In this document: in pieces, positions 52,836 through 63,936 of the stretch | Position numbering within the stretch: position 1 is the stretch's first letter | Layout: each line of letters starts with the position of its first letter | Program-made: the position numbers and the translations under genes | Notes under the pieces: model-generated | What the model saw: the letters and a program-made list of their open reading frames with translations, nothing else | The model's database searches: none | Told to the model about the DNA's origin: nothing | Source of the DNA: Symbiodinium microadriaticum | Taxonomy: Eukaryota; Sar; Dinophyceae; Suessiales; Symbiodiniaceae | Assembly (NCBI GenBank): GCA_001939145.1 | Contig: LSRX01000167.1 | Coordinates: forward strand, 19,508-83,507 | Direction: 5' to 3' | DNA length: 64,000 nt

Positions 52836-53167
52836 TATTAAGCCAGGGTTTCGGGTTTAAGTGTTTATGGCTTTCGGGTTCAGGCTTTAGGGTTTAGGGT
52901 GTCGCGGGTGCATTCTTTAGTCAAGTTTGGATCCCATAACATTAGGCAATACTGTACTCATCGTAATTAATCCTTCTATATCTATGCTACAATCTACACC
53001 AAGACTCCGGTCTGACAAACAAGGTCCTTTCACTAGAGGCTTTCGCCCAATGCAACCATGATGCAACCACCAATGTGTTTTTTGTTTGATTGCTCTGTCT
53101 TAGTGGTGCTATCGCTGTTTTGAATTGTCACTCGCACATTTCCGTCATTTATGTTACATGACTGCAG

Positions 53168-53293
53168 GTCTTGCTGTCATTGCCAGTGCTGCTGTTATTT
53201 GCAGCAGAAGGGAGGAGAAGAGCAGGAGAAATGAATAGGAAGAGGAGAATGCGGTACGAACTAGGGCAGAAATGGGATGCAACTGTTCTGGAG
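53168..53293 (+). CDS. Exon with signal-like hydrophobic start and basic tail
   Basis: Acceptor CTGCAG|GTC, 42 codons open at phase 0, strong donor GAG|GTAAGG. It starts VLLSLPVLLLFAAEGRRR (membrane or signal segment) and ends ELGQKWDATVLE. A second frame in the same stretch also opens (AGLAVIASAAVICSRREEK), but it hits TAG and lacks a donor. Product unknown. Confidence 0.4.
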
Positions 53294-53431
53294 GTAAGGT
53301 ATAAGAAAATAGACCACGCGTGACCACAAATGCCACAAAATGGCCATTTACAGCCTGCCGCGAGAATTACGTAACCAAAATATTTAGTTATCATGCATCC
53401 TCATCTTCGTTTTCTTCACCATCACCGTCAT

Positions 53432-53506
53432 GGCAATCCTGTCATCCCCTTTGCTGTCGCCATCACCACCATCATCGCTGGGCATGTGCTTGGTGACCTA
53501 CGCAAG
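53432..53506 (+). CDS. Exon-like hydrophobic island: PVIPFAVAITTIIAGHVL
   Basis: Reads GNPVIPFAVAITTIIAGHVL then GDLRK, a likely membrane helix with G/C third positions. A rival frame from ATG 53430 reads MAILSSPLLSPSPPSSLG. The two frames cannot be separated without a transcript. Confidence 0.3.
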
Positions 53507-54279
53507 ACTTTCGGGGTTTCGATTTTTCAGAGGAACGCTGGGCTTCTACACACAAGTCGCCACCAGTAGCAGCAACCCACAACAGAGCAGCACATCCGAA
53601 GTCCTACTGCCAAAACGGGCACCTCCATGATGTAATTTGGGTAGCTGTTCCTCGAATCACGAGGTTTTCCAGGTTCTTGCTGCTAGACTGCAACATCCCC
53701 CTTTGCGCTCGAATCCCCCGGGCCCCGAAGCCGTAAAGCCCTAAACACTAGACCCCAGGCCCAAGACCCTCAACGATCAAACCTAAGCCCTAAAGGTTTT
53801 TGTGCTTGTCGTCTCAAAAGGATGCTGATGGTTGCTGAATTTGTACATATGGGGCGAGAAGCGTTGGGTTTATGGGGTGTAGAAAACAAGCTGCTTGTTT
53901 ATGGGTGTAAGAAAAGTGAGAAACTTAACTTAGGTTGCCATAGCTGGGATATGTGGTGCATGAAAATAGACTCCTGAACAAGCAGCCAAGTGGACTGCTA
54001 GGCGGATGAGGGGCTTTGCACGCTTGCCAACGAGAAGGCAGACCGTAAACCCTAAACCCTAAACCCCTAAACCCTAAAAAAAAACCTAAACCCCTGAACC
54101 CTGAACCCTGAACCCTAAACCCTAAACCGCGCTTTGGTTTAAGGTCTCGGTGTTGGGGTTTTAGCCTTCAGGGCTCGAAAGCTCCCAACTAGGCTTTCGG
54201 GTCAGGATGGAGGGTGTACGCCAGTGTAGGCTTTAATTTTGGCCTTTAGTGCCAGCGTTGAGGGTTCAGAGGTAATGTA

Positions 54280-54374
54280 GGGGCCTGAATAATTCGCAAT
54301 ACTAGTTTGGGGGTTCCTTATTATAAGTATAGTATTATATACCCCCAAAACCCTTTTCCAATTTTTAAGGCCCC
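54280..54374. mobile_element. 95-bp MITE with TA duplication (GGGGCCT family)
   Basis: GGGGCCTGAATAATT at the left and AATTTTTAAGGCCCC at the right, flanked by TA (54278-54279, 54375-54376). The right end is repeated at about 54403-54423 after a CCCTAAA spacer. Diverged relatives near 38690 and 44205. Confidence 0.7.
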
Positions 54375-54504
54375 TAAACCCTCAACCCTAAACCCTCAAC
54401 CTTATTCTAATTTTTAAGGCCCCTATGTCAAGGGTTGAGGACCTGCTTCAGGGTCTAGGGCCGAGCGCATCTGTCGGCCGTCCGGCAACAGAGCCTTGTG
54501 TTTG

Positions 54505-54602
54505 GGTTTAGGGTTTAGGGGTTTAGGGGTTTAGGGGTTTAGGGGTTTAGGGGTTTAGGGGTTTAGGGGTTTAGGGGTTTAGGGTTTAGGGTTTAGGGTT
54601 GA
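54505..54602 (+). repeat. (GGTTTAGG)n array
   Basis: About a dozen TTTAGGGG/TTTAGGG units in a row. Confidence 0.9.
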
Positions 54603-54664
54603 GGCAGGCCGTGTTCAGGCCTCTTTTCAAGCCCCCACTCAAGTGCCCCAGTCAACCCTAATCC

Positions 54665-54746
54665 TTGGATATTGCCCCCACCCAGTAGCAGTTGAATAAT
54701 ATTAAATTCATAATATGGATATTTTCTGTGTGGGGACAGTGCCCAA
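54665..54746. mobile_element. 82-bp MITE (TTGGATATTGCCC family)
   Basis: TTGGATATTGCCCCCACCCA at the left and GTGGGGACAGTGCCCAA at the right; short relative of 44346-44456. Confidence 0.7.
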
Positions 54747-54955
54747 CCTAAACCCCTAAAGATCTAGAGCCCTCGTTCTTTCATCGGGAAGGTGGCCGGA
54801 TATGGCCTCTTGGTATTACAATGAAACCCTAAACCCTAAACCCTAAACCCTAAATCCCAAACCCTAAACCCTAAACCCCGAAACCCCTAAACCGCTAAAC
54901 CACTAAACCCTAAACCCTAAACCCTAAACCCTAAACCCTAAACTTCAAGCCCAAG

Positions 54956-54990
54956 TGGCCTTCGGCCTGGACGTTGCCAACCCAACGAAG
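54956..54990 (+). CDS. Micro-exon candidate: AFGLDVANPTK
   Basis: Acceptor CCAAG|TG, frame AFGLDVANPTK, GC donor AAG|GCTGAG. Flanked on both sides by telomere-like repeats. Product unknown. Confidence 0.35.
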
Positions 54991-55147
54991 GCTGAGGGCT
55001 GAAGTTGTAGGTTTAGGCTTGAGGGTTTAAGGGTTTAAGGGTTTAAGGGTTTAAGGGTTTAGGGTTTAGGTAGCAACCACCAAAGCTTGGCACCCAAAGC
55101 CGCAAATTATGAGACCTGGTAGTGGTTCCAGGCAGCTGTCCCCGACA

Positions 55148-55269
55148 AGGGGCAGTTCTCGAAATCAGGATCCCTTTTTTTGAGGTCCTTTCTAAACCCT
55201 AAACCCTAAACCCGTACTATATTCTTTCTTTGTTTGGGGACCTCAAAAGGGACCCCAGCTTAGCGAACT
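55148..55269. mobile_element. MITE (GGGCAGTTCTCGAAATC family) carrying telomere units
   Basis: Arms GGGCAGTTCTCGAAATCAGG and the diverged inverse CCCCAGCTTAGCGAACT. Three CCCTAAA units (about 55193-55213) replace internal sequence present in the relatives at 15945 and 61014. Confidence 0.6.
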
Positions 55270-55696
55270 AAACACCTGGCACAACCCCAGAAAACCCTCC
55301 AAAACACGTGGGAAAGCCCCCAAGTCCTAAACGGGCTGGTTTAGGGTTTAGGGTTTAGGGTTTAGGGTTTAGGGGATTTAGGGTTTAGGGAGTTTAGGGT
55401 TTAGGGTTTAGGGTTTTGGGGGAGTCCTCGACCCTAAACCCTAAGCCCACCTCCTTTGCCAAAGAAGCGCAGCCCGAAAACCCCCCCCCCCCGCCAACTA
55501 CACGTGGGAAGAGCCACGCCCGGAAGGCCCGGGTCGCTAAAGCCCTAAGCCCTCTCAACCCACAAGATCCTGGAACATGAACCATGGATCCCCTAAACCC
55601 TAAACCCTGAACCCCTAAACCCTAAACCCCTAAACCCCTAAACCCTAAACCCCTAAACTCTAAACTCCAAAGTCTAAACCTTAGCCTTAAACACAG
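55270..55696. repeat. Telomere-like repeat stretch
   Basis: TTTAGGG units at 55330-55420 and CCCTAAA units at 55590-55660, with a C-homopolymer near 55480. No gene seen. Confidence 0.6.
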
Positions 55697-55756
55697 CTGG
55701 ACACCGCACGTGATCTCTTCAGGCGCCAAAGAAGCCGCCAGCAGAAGGCACTGAAG
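55697..55756 (+). CDS. Exon: LDTARDLFRRQRSRQQKALK
   Basis: Acceptor CACAG|CTG, 20 codons LDTARDLFRRQRSRQQKALK, donor AAG|GTGGGA, phase 0 both sides. Basic helical peptide, product unknown. Flanked by telomere-like repeats. Confidence 0.45.
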
Positions 55757-55984
55757 GTGGGACCTCTCCTACATCCGCAGGGGTTTAGGTTTAGGGTCTA
55801 AGCTTTAGGGTTTAGGGTTGGGGTTTAGGTTTAGGTTTTGGCTTTAGGCTTTAGGGTTTAGGGTTAGATTCTAGGGTTTAGGGTTTAGGCTTTAGGGTTT
55901 AGACGTTAGGATGTAGGGTTGGGGTTTAGGGTTTGCAGTTTGCTATGGCTTGAGGGGTCTAAGGGGGCAGGGAACGCAACGTCT

Positions 55985-56060
55985 ATTTTTTTTCGGTTCG
56001 TATCCTGCTGCCGCTGTTCAGCCCGGAAGTCAACGATCATCCGACTTGGTAAGGTTGCAA
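55985..56060 (+). CDS. Exon-like island: FVSCCRCSARKSTIIRL
   Basis: The frame FFRFVSCCRCSARKSTIIRL ends at a good donor CTTG|GTAAGG. The acceptor side is unclear. Product unknown. Confidence 0.3.
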
Positions 56061-56930
56061 TTTTTGGACTTGTAACCCAAAGGGGTGCTGAGTACCTACA
56101 TGGAGGATACTTTCCCACACCATAATTGTAACTCCGAAGTTCTTATGATAGAAGCCCTACATCTTCTACTACATAGGTCCTTAGGACCCTTTGGGGTAAG
56201 TACCTTGCCTGAGGTTATCCTAAGTATAACCCCGCTGAGACCTCAAGGTAGAGTACCCCGAGTACCCCTTGATGAAGGAGGGTCTCCGTCAGTCAGATTT
56301 AGGGTTTAGGGTTTTGGGTTTTGGGGTTTAGGGGTTTAGGTTTTAGGGTTTAGGGTTTAGGGTTTAGAGTTTAGAGTTTAGGGTTTAGGGTTTTGGGGTT
56401 TAGGGTTTAGGTTTTGGGGTTTAGGGTTTAAGGTGAGTACCACCAACTCAGCGTATGATTCTTCAACAGAGATGAGTACAAGTAGCCGAAATTAGTTTAG
56501 CTCGACTCTCCTTGCAGGTGAGTTGTTTTGCGTACCTTGCTACCCAAATCGGCCAAGGTGGCTGCGCAACCCTAAACCCTAAACCCTAAAAACTAAGAGC
56601 GAGGTTCTGGTTTAGGGTGTAGTTGCTGTTTTTCAAAGAGGTCCTGATCCTGCAAGATGCAAGAATTTCTGTTGTTGCTGCTACGAAGCGATAGGTAAAA
56701 ATGCACAAAGGAACCGCACCCAAGAGTTGCAGAGTGAGTGAACTAAGAAAACATGCAAGAGCCGTAAAGTGGTCGTTGAATAAGAGGTTATTTGCTCTTT
56801 GAGTCTCTTTACTATAAGGTGGCTGCGCTACATCGCTGGAGCGTAGGTGTCGGATTTCGGGGTGGGGTTTAGGGATTCGGCCTTTTCTCCCAGCCGACCC
56901 GAGAAAGGGTTTAAGGTGTAGGATGGCTTA
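56061..56930. other. Repeat-rich stretch without a clear gene
   Basis: A possible inverted-repeat element at about 56080-56240, TTTAGGG runs at 56300-56430, and unique sequence to 56930. Confidence 0.35.
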
Positions 56931-57062
56931 CCTTTGAGGCCCATGGGACTTAGTAAGTGGGTTACAAGTGGTGCTAGTAGAGTTATAAGTACCCTATAAA
57001 TGGAGTTATCCTAATTATAACCTTACTTATAACCGACTTACTAAGTCCCCTGGGCCTCCGAG
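56931..57062. mobile_element. 132-bp MITE with TA flanks
   Basis: GAGGCCCATGGGACTTAGTA at the left and TACTAAGTCCCCTGGGCCTC at the right. TA precedes (56929-56930) and follows (57063-57064). Confidence 0.65.
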
Positions 57063-57064
57063 TA

Positions 57065-58705
57065 GGCAGAACTCTCAGATCTGGGCTCCCTAAACCCGGA
57101 AACCCTAAAACCCTAAACCCTGAAACTCTGAACCCCCGAACCCCTAGACCCTAAACCCTTAGCCCCTGCAACCTCTGTGGTGGTTGAAGGAACCTGACTA
57201 AGAAACCCTGGCCCTATACCCCCAAAATATTCGGATTCATATGAAGAATCCCAATAAAGACCCAGGGTTTCTTCATCAGTTTCCAATGTTGCCCATAACC
57301 CTAAACCCTAAACCCTAAACCCTGAACCCTAAACCCTAAACCCCAAACCAGTGGTTCCTAGATTCGTTGGAAGGGCAGAGGTCCCAAAACGGATCCCAGC
57401 GCCGCCGCGAGGGAAGAAGCCCGGAGGAGGCAAGGGATGGAAAAGCCGGGCAGCTTAGATTTAGGGTATGGGGTGTAGGGTTTAGGGTTTAGGGTTTAGG
57501 GTTTAGGGTTCAGGGTTCAGGGGTTTAGGGTTTAGGGAGGATTTTGGGGCTTGGGGCTTAACCCTTAGAGGTTTTTTTGGGCTTCGGAGCCTAGCCATTA
57601 TGGAAACCCAGACTTCTATGCTAAGGGTTTAGGGTTTAGGGTTAGATTTCGGGGGTTTGGAGCTTAATCCTTAGCACCCAAAATAGCCCAAAAGCCTCAT
57701 CTAATAGGGCCTTTGGGCCCCAAAGCCTTAAAGTATGAGTCCTTTGAGGGTAAGGGTAATCCTTATGGAAACCCAAACTTCTATGCTAAGCCCTAAGGCC
57801 TAATCCTTAGGGTTAAGGGTCGAGAGTGTGGTCTTGTGCCATGTTCATTGGCTTTGCGTAGTCCGAGGGTAGGCTCGCAAAGAGCCGCACGAAAGACCTA
57901 CGGCAAACGCAACTAATCGGGAGCAATGCAATTCGTTGTACTTTTCCTGAAGATGCTGGGTCTGTTAATCAGGGATCTACACTATGCACCTAAACCCTAA
58001 ACCCTAAACCCTAAAGCCCTCAACCAAAGACCCTTAACATCTTACTCCAAAGGTCTGTCGCGGGAAGCTGGCGTCGGCTCAGCATGCAGGGCTCATTTTT
58101 CCCCTAGGACTTCGGACTCTGTCGCTCCAAGTTTGGTTTTTGCCGATTCCCCCAAGTTCTAGAGCGCCTACTTTAGGTTTAGCGTGTAGGGGTTAGGGTT
58201 TAGGGTTTAAGGTCTTTTAGGTTTCAGGGTTCAGGGCTTAGGGTCGAAGGTTTAGGGTTTAGGGTGTAGGGTGTAGGGTTTAGGGTTTAGGGTCTAATTG
58301 TTTTACTAGGGTGCACTTCGGGGGTAGCTGGTGAAGATAAGACAAACCCTAAGCCTTACAACCCAAAGCCCTGCAACCCGAGCCGTAATCCCCAAAACCC
58401 CGAAACCGCAAATCCTGAAACGACACCGCAAAGAGCTGTATGGAACCCTCAACCCTAAACGCAAAACCCTAAACCCTAAACCCTATACCCTAAACCTTAA
58501 ACCCCAAACCCTAAACCACCAAAGTGATACTATCGGGCTCTTGAAGCCCTGAACCCTGCACCCCTAAACTCTGAACCCCCCCTCCCTCCCGAGTACTGAA
58601 CCCGTAAGCCCCGCAATAACCCCAAAAACCCTGTAGAGCCCCAATACTCTGAAACCTGAAGCCCTAAACCCTCAACCCTAAAACCCTAAACCCTAAGCCC
58701 TAAAG
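57065..58705. other. Repeat-rich stretch
   Basis: CCCTAAA and TTTAGGG runs (57090-57160, 57300-57350, 57475-57535, 58190-58295, 58440-58700) with unique spacers. A weak Ala/Arg-rich island near 57375-57450 (TDPSAAAREEARRRQG) is not called. Confidence 0.4.
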
Positions 58706-58780
58706 CTACGAGCTGCCGACCGAGATTGGTGGGCTCCGACACCAGCTGGACCAGACCTGCCACGAGAAGCAATCTCCGAG
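58706..58780 (+). CDS. Exon-like island, frame ambiguous
   Basis: Bounded by AAAG|CTA and CCGAG|GTGCTT. One frame reads YELPTEIGGLRHQLDQTC then HEKQSPR, coiled-coil-like with the better third-position bias. The frame that is phase 0 at both ends reads RAADRDWWAPTPAGPDLP then REAISE. Product unknown. Confidence 0.35.
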
Positions 58781-58959
58781 GTGCTTCTCTTTCTGGGGCC
58801 TTTATGGGCCCCTAAACCCTAAACCCTAAACCCTAAACCCTAAACCCTAAACCCTAAGCCCTGTAAGGGGGTCCGCTTTTTTTTTTTTTTTTCGCTTGTT
58901 GCGGTTTGATCGTCTGGGCCTCTGGAGTCGATGCTTCTAGATTTGCATTCTAGTGGTTT

Positions 58960-59270
58960 TGGGCCTAGGGTTTAGGGTTTAGGGCTTAGGGTTTAGGGTT
59001 TAGGTTTAGGTTTTAGGGTTTAGGGTTTAGGGTTTAGGGTTTAGGTTTTGGGCTTAGGTTTAGGGTTTAGGTTTAGGGTTTAGGGTTTAGGGTTTAGGGT
59101 TTAGGGTTTAGGGTTTAGGTTTAGGGTTTAGGGTTTAGGGTTTAGGGTTTAGGGTTTAGGGTTTAGGGTTTGGGTTTAGGGTTTAGGTTTAGGGTATAGG
59201 GTGTAGGGTGTAGGGTTTGGGGCTTAGGGTTTAGGTTTAGGGTTTAGGTTTAGGGTGTAGGGTTTAGGGT
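58960..59270 (+). repeat. Longest telomere-like array in the window
   Basis: About 300 bp of TTTAGGG with variants (TTTAGG, TGTAGGG), all in one orientation. Confidence 0.95.
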
Positions 59271-60540
59271 AGTGGTGTTGGGACGGGGCTTTGTGGGTCC
59301 CTGGTATTTTGAGTCTTGCAGAGTCCCGGTTCGTGCTGGCCTAGGAGGAGCTTTTCAGGCGTTTCCTTTCTATCCCTGGGCATTCCGTGAGCTTTCGAGG
59401 TTGCCTTACTTTTTGCGGGGAGCCGGCTTGGTTCGCCGGTCTTGTCTCAAGTTTCGCCTGCAATCCGACACCTTCAGACCATCAAAGCCCGCAGGATGAC
59501 TTAGGGTTTAGGGTTTAGGGTTTAGGGTGTACACCGGAACAGGTCAGGAAGGTTTTCGATACGACTCTACAAGGCGCTATGAGCCGTGTGAAGTATAAGG
59601 CAGTGTAGGAAGTATGGCGCTGTTTTTCGCAGCTGGGCAGCTTCAGCCTAAACCCCAAACCCTAAACCCGAAACGAAGCCCGAAGCGAATGTGTCGAACG
59701 ACCCTTGAAACGCCAGAGTTGCTTAGAGCGTATAGGATCAAACGGACGATCGCTAAACCCCTAAACCCCCAACCCTAAGCTAAACCCTCAGCCCCAAAAG
59801 TTTAGGCTTTTGGGGTTAGGGTTTAGGGTCTAGGGCTTTGGGTTTAGGGTTTAGGGGCTGATCTTAAGCCCCAAATGCCCTAATCCTAACGATTCAGCAG
59901 ATCCTGAAATGCTTCGTCTTCTTATCGACCCAGCAACCCGCCCTTCCAGCCCCAAAGACTGGAGCCTTCAGTTTCAGGTAGGGGTTTAGGGGTTTAGGGG
60001 TTTAGGGTTCAATCGTTTAGGGGTTTAGGGTTTAGGAAAGAGGGTGTATTCATCAAGGGTCTACAGGATGGTTTACCGGGCAGCTGTTGTGTTTTGTTAG
60101 TTTCTCATTTTTTTTGGCGCATGGTTTCGTTTCAAGGGTTCTCCCAAAGCCACTTTGCCTTGCTTGCTTTCTGAGTAGCGTAGACTGTTGGCCTTTGGGG
60201 TCCTTAAGGACAAGCGCCCTGAACTCAAAAACGCCGGTCGCTACGAGGTTGCCTCGGAAGTTTAGGAGATAACCCCTAAACACCTAAACCCTATACCCTA
60301 TAAACTCTGGGGCCCTGAACCCTACCCTAAACCCTCGAAACCTTCTAAACCCTAAAACCCCAAACCCAAAACCCTAAACCCTAAACCCTCTAAACCCTAA
60401 AACCCTCAAACCCAAAACCCAAAACCCAAAACCCTCTAAACCCCCTAAAACCCCAAAACCCAAAACCCTAAACCCTAAACCCTCTAAACCCCCTAAACCC
60501 TAAACCCCTAAACGCCCTGAGCCTGACCCCTGCACAGTCC
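59271..60540. other. Unique sequence and telomere-like runs
   Basis: An open stretch at 59272-59499 lacks a clear codon bias. Repeats at 59500-59530, 59750-59860, 59980-60040 and 60290-60510. An island near 60545-60597 reads APLPATVMEWKGQFGWAR and is only suggestive. Confidence 0.35.
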
Positions 60541-60940
60541 TCAGGCGCCTCTTCCGGCAACGGTGATGGAGTGGAAGGGCCAGTTTGGCTGGGCCCGGGG
60601 GCCCTGGCCACACCCGACTCTTTTTAAGGGGTTTCAGGGGGGTTTAAGGTTTAGCGCTTAAAGATTTGGGGTTTAGGGTTTGGGGTTCATGGAAGTGCTG
60701 GAACCCCACCAAATCTCAGGCGTGGGCCCCGGAAACCTCAAACCCCAGACCCGGAAACCGTAAAGCTCTACAACCGAAAAGACGCTAAACCCTAAACCCT
60801 AAACCCTAAGCCACTAAACCCTAAACCCTAAACGCTAAACCCTAAACCTTAAACCCTCAACCCTAACCCCCCAGAGACTTATGAAACCCCTCTAGAGTGC
60901 ACAGAGAATGAGAACCCTAAAAAGAGCTGTATGTTAGAAG

Positions 60941-60985
60941 GCCGACGAGTCCGAACCGCTGTGGTCCAAGCCGGTCGTCTCGAAG
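60941..60985 (+). CDS. Exon: ADESEPLWSKPVVSK
   Basis: Acceptor GAAG|GCC, 15 codons ADESEPLWSKPVVSK, donor AAG|GTTTAG. The donor again resembles the telomere unit. Product unknown. Confidence 0.4.
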
Positions 60986-61013
60986 GTTTAGAGTCCAGAG
61001 GTCAGGGCCTAGG

Positions 61014-61125
61014 ATATGGGCAGTTCTCTAAATCAGGGTCCCTTTTAGGATCCTTTTGAAAAAGGGGTGCCGTACTATGTTGGGGGCCTATTGAAAGGAA
61101 CCCTAATTTAGAGAACCACCCATAT
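61014..61125. mobile_element. MITE (TATGGGCAGTTCTCTAAATC family)
   Basis: ATATGGGCAGTTCTCTAAAT at the left, with its inverse ending TTTAGAGAACCACCCATAT at the right. Same family as 15945-16052. Confidence 0.7.
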
Positions 61126-61220
61126 GTTGAGGGATCGGGATGCCCGAAGCTAAGCCCTAAACCAAAAAGCCGAACCTAGAGCTAGCTTTCATAGCTTCAT
61201 TCTAGCATCACTGATTCCAG

Positions 61221-61294
61221 ATGCCTCCAACATCGAAGTGAAAATGCCCTGGGGCATCTGTATTGTCCGGATGAAACTTGCAGAAGATGTATAG
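61221..61294 (+). CDS. Terminal exon candidate: ASNIEVKMPWGICIVRMK
   Basis: Acceptor TTCCAG|AT, frame ASNIEVKMPWGICIVRMK then LAEDV and TAG 61292-61294. Coding-like composition. Product unknown. Confidence 0.45.
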
Positions 61295-61699
61295 AACAAT
61301 AGGCCCTAAACCCCTAAACCCTAAACCCTATAATCGGTAGGTATGGGGGCTTCGGGTTTGGTGTGACTTTTCAGATCGAACGCCTAAACCCTATCCCCGA
61401 AGGCACATCCCTTAAAGCTCTAAAGAGCCCCAAAGGCGAGGAGCCTCAAACACAAACTCCCAAGCCCCAAGCGCTGAAACCCCCTAAACGCGAAGACACC
61501 CTAAGATCCTAAACCCTAAGCCCGCTTCGTAGTTGAAAGGGTGCACTTTTTTAGCTTTTTGGCATAGTATGACCCCTTAGAGAGCTGGAAGTGTACACTT
61601 CTTTTGTGCTTATGAACTCAGCACCTAAGCCCGGCAAAGCAACCCTAAACCCTAAACCCTAAACCCTAAACCCTAAAACCCTAAACCCTAAACCCTAAA

Positions 61700-61765
61700 C
61701 CGCACCCCGAGGTGAAGTTGGTTCAGCCGCTAGAGCATCCTGCAGTCGGCCACCCCGGACTCTTA
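61700..61765 (+). CDS. Exon-like island: VKLVQPLEHPAVGHPGLL
   Basis: Acceptor CCGAG|GTG, frame VKLVQPLEHPAVGHPGLLGP, possible GA donor CCAG|GATTCC. A tRNA-like reading of the same stretch was considered and rejected. Confidence 0.35.
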
Positions 61766-61998
61766 GGGCCAGGATTCCGATCGCCTCTATCGTTTTTTGT
61801 AAGCTCTAGGGTTTAGGGTTTGGGGTTTAGGGTTTTTTCGGGGGTTTAGGGCTTAGGGTTTTAGGGTTTAGGGTTTAGGGTGTTTAGGGGGGATAGGGAC
61901 CGGCACTTGACAGTCGGATTCTGGGTGTTGGGGGTCTCCTAAACCAAGAGTGGCTCCGTCCAAACAGGCTTGGCCAGAAATAAACCGTGCCCCCGAAG

Positions 61999-62290
61999 GC
62001 TTCACTAGGGGCTGAATATGGCCCTAATATATACGGGCTTAACAATATTGTGTCCTAAGGCTTAAGATGGCCTTGATACGGGCTTAATAAGGCATAATAA
62101 GTAAGGCTTTAGTAAGGGCTGAATATGGCCTTGATACGGGCTTAATGAGGCATAAGAAGGCTTTAGAGCGCTGAATATGGCTTCAATACGGGCTTAACAA
62201 GGTATAATATGGCTTTAGTAAGGGCTTAATCAGCTGTAATGAGGCTCTAGCAGTGATTTAATGTCGCCTGAATAAGGGCTTAATAAAACT
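61999..62290. repeat. Degenerate minisatellite, about 60-70-bp unit
   Basis: Repeated phrases AAGGGCTGAATATGGCCTTG and ATACGGGCTTAATAAGGCAT with gradual decay, four to five units. Confidence 0.75.
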
Positions 62291-63612
62291 TTAACAAAAG
62301 ACTTGAATTCAAGTATAAACCCCAAACCCTAAATCCCCATACCCCACACCGTTATACCACACCCAAGGGCCAAGTCTTAACATTCAAAATCCTACATGAT
62401 GAACCTTCAATCCGAAATCCAAAGCGTCAGAGCTCAAATCCCCAAGCCCTCAACCACAAATCGACAGCCGAATCGTAAGCCCTGCGCCTGTTCCCATGGC
62501 TTCGATAAACTGGTCGGGGTGATGTAGAAGCCTGAATAATGTCTGACACAATCTAAAGTTTCCCGTTTCAGTGGTCGTACAATGCCACCCAAACCCTAAA
62601 CCCTAAACCCTAAACCTCACTTTTATTGCTCTAGTCGAACCTTTAGAGCAACCCCAAAAGGAACCCCTGCTCTAATCATCAACCCCCCTTCTTGCCCTTA
62701 TGAAACTTGTCCCTGCATCCTTAACCCCAATTCTAGGGCGTGAAGGAGAGGTTGTTTCCATATGAATCAGCGAGAGGAGCAGAGCAAACAAGGGGCGCAA
62801 TTCAACTTGAGAAAGAACCTAAACCCTAAACCCTGGACCCTAAACCCTAAACCCCAAACCCTAAACCCCTAAAGCCCTAATCCGATGTTCCAGCCGAATG
62901 TTCTTGGCCGAGGCCTCCAAGCGAGAGGGCAAGGCCAGTGCAGCGTCTAAGTTTCACGGTTGAGGGGTGTAAGGTTTCGGGCTTTGGGCTTTGGGCTTAG
63001 GGTTTAGGGTGTAGGGCTTAGGGCGTAGGGTTTAGGGTGTGTCGACCAAATTTCCGAAGTAGGTGTATATTTTTTTCGCGCAACGGAGCCATCGCGACGT
63101 ACGTCCGATATTACGTCCGATATTTTCAGAGCAAGAGAATTCCGTCACGAATGTGGAGCTCTAAATCTCCCACCCCAAGAAGCCACCCAAAACTTTTGTA
63201 AAAGCTTAATCAAGTCCTTTAGATTGGTTTGCATGGGGGCTTTGTGTCAGCAAAAACAGTGGTAGTTCCGTGCTTTGTTCGCATATAACTTGGGGAGCGT
63301 CTTCTGTGCCATGTGTCATCAGCGATAGCTCAGCTTGACGTTATTGTGCTCGTCGTCGTCGTCATGTTAACTTTCCCATTACGGTGACATCCAATACTAC
63401 GCCCACTGAATACCACTCTCATTATTGTCGCGTCAGCAGCAGGCCCATTGTCGGGTGCGCGGGAAGGTGCCATTCAATCGAGAGCACAGCACTCCGGTTT
63501 CCTAGCTCGTCAGTAGTGACCTGCTTTCAAACAGCATGCAATGATCAGTCTCCTATCCCTCCCTCCTTGCCGCCAACATCGATCCCCATAGAAGCCTTGA
63601 TAGAGAGTTTGG
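62291..63612 (+). other. Mixed stretch with weak coding islands
   Basis: CCCTAAA runs (62590-62615, 62815-62875) and TTTAGGG runs (62990-63040). Possible islands near 62739-62817 (KERLFPYESARGAEQTRG) and 62900-62955 (FLAEASKREGKASAASK) are only suggestive. A 141-codon open frame at 63384-63809 lacks codon bias. Confidence 0.3.
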
Positions 63613-63936
63613 ATGTTGATGCTGGAGGAGCTTTTGCGAAATCGCTGGGAAGTGCTCGGTCAGCGCGGCCAGCACGTGAAGAAGTAAGTACGCTCACTGC
63701 AAAGCCAGGTTTCGTACCAGCACAGGGAGCGTCGGGACGCGAAGCAGCTGTTGCAAGAGACTCTGCCGCAGAAACAACACTTCCGGATAGCTGCGGTGTG
63801 GTACATTAGAGCAGCCCTGGCGAGACCCAATATTTCAGTGGCTGCCCTGGCAGAATTTCTTTCTGATTTCCCGCTGAGCAGGCTCACATCGGGGAATCCA
63901 GCATACGCAAATCCAAGGATGCATTTTGTTCCATGA
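63613..63936 (+). CDS. Possible small gene with a 42-nt intron
   Basis: Exon A 63613-63683 starts at ATG and reads MLMLEELLRNRWEVLGQRGQ then HVKK. The intron 63684-63725 has canonical ends, GTAAGT and CACAG. Exon B 63726-63936 reads ERRDAKQLLQETLPQKQHFR, then an AAVWYIRAALARPNISVAAL helix, and ends MHFVP with TGA. The spliced product is 93 residues and largely helical. Without splicing the frame has TAA at 63685. The intron is very short for a dinoflagellate, and upstream exons are possible. Product unknown. Confidence 0.4.

Noticed and set aside
61705..61795. tRNA- or SINE-like A and B boxes followed by a T run
   Set aside because: No acceptor stem or anticodon arm could be paired, and the same stretch reads as a plausible exon.
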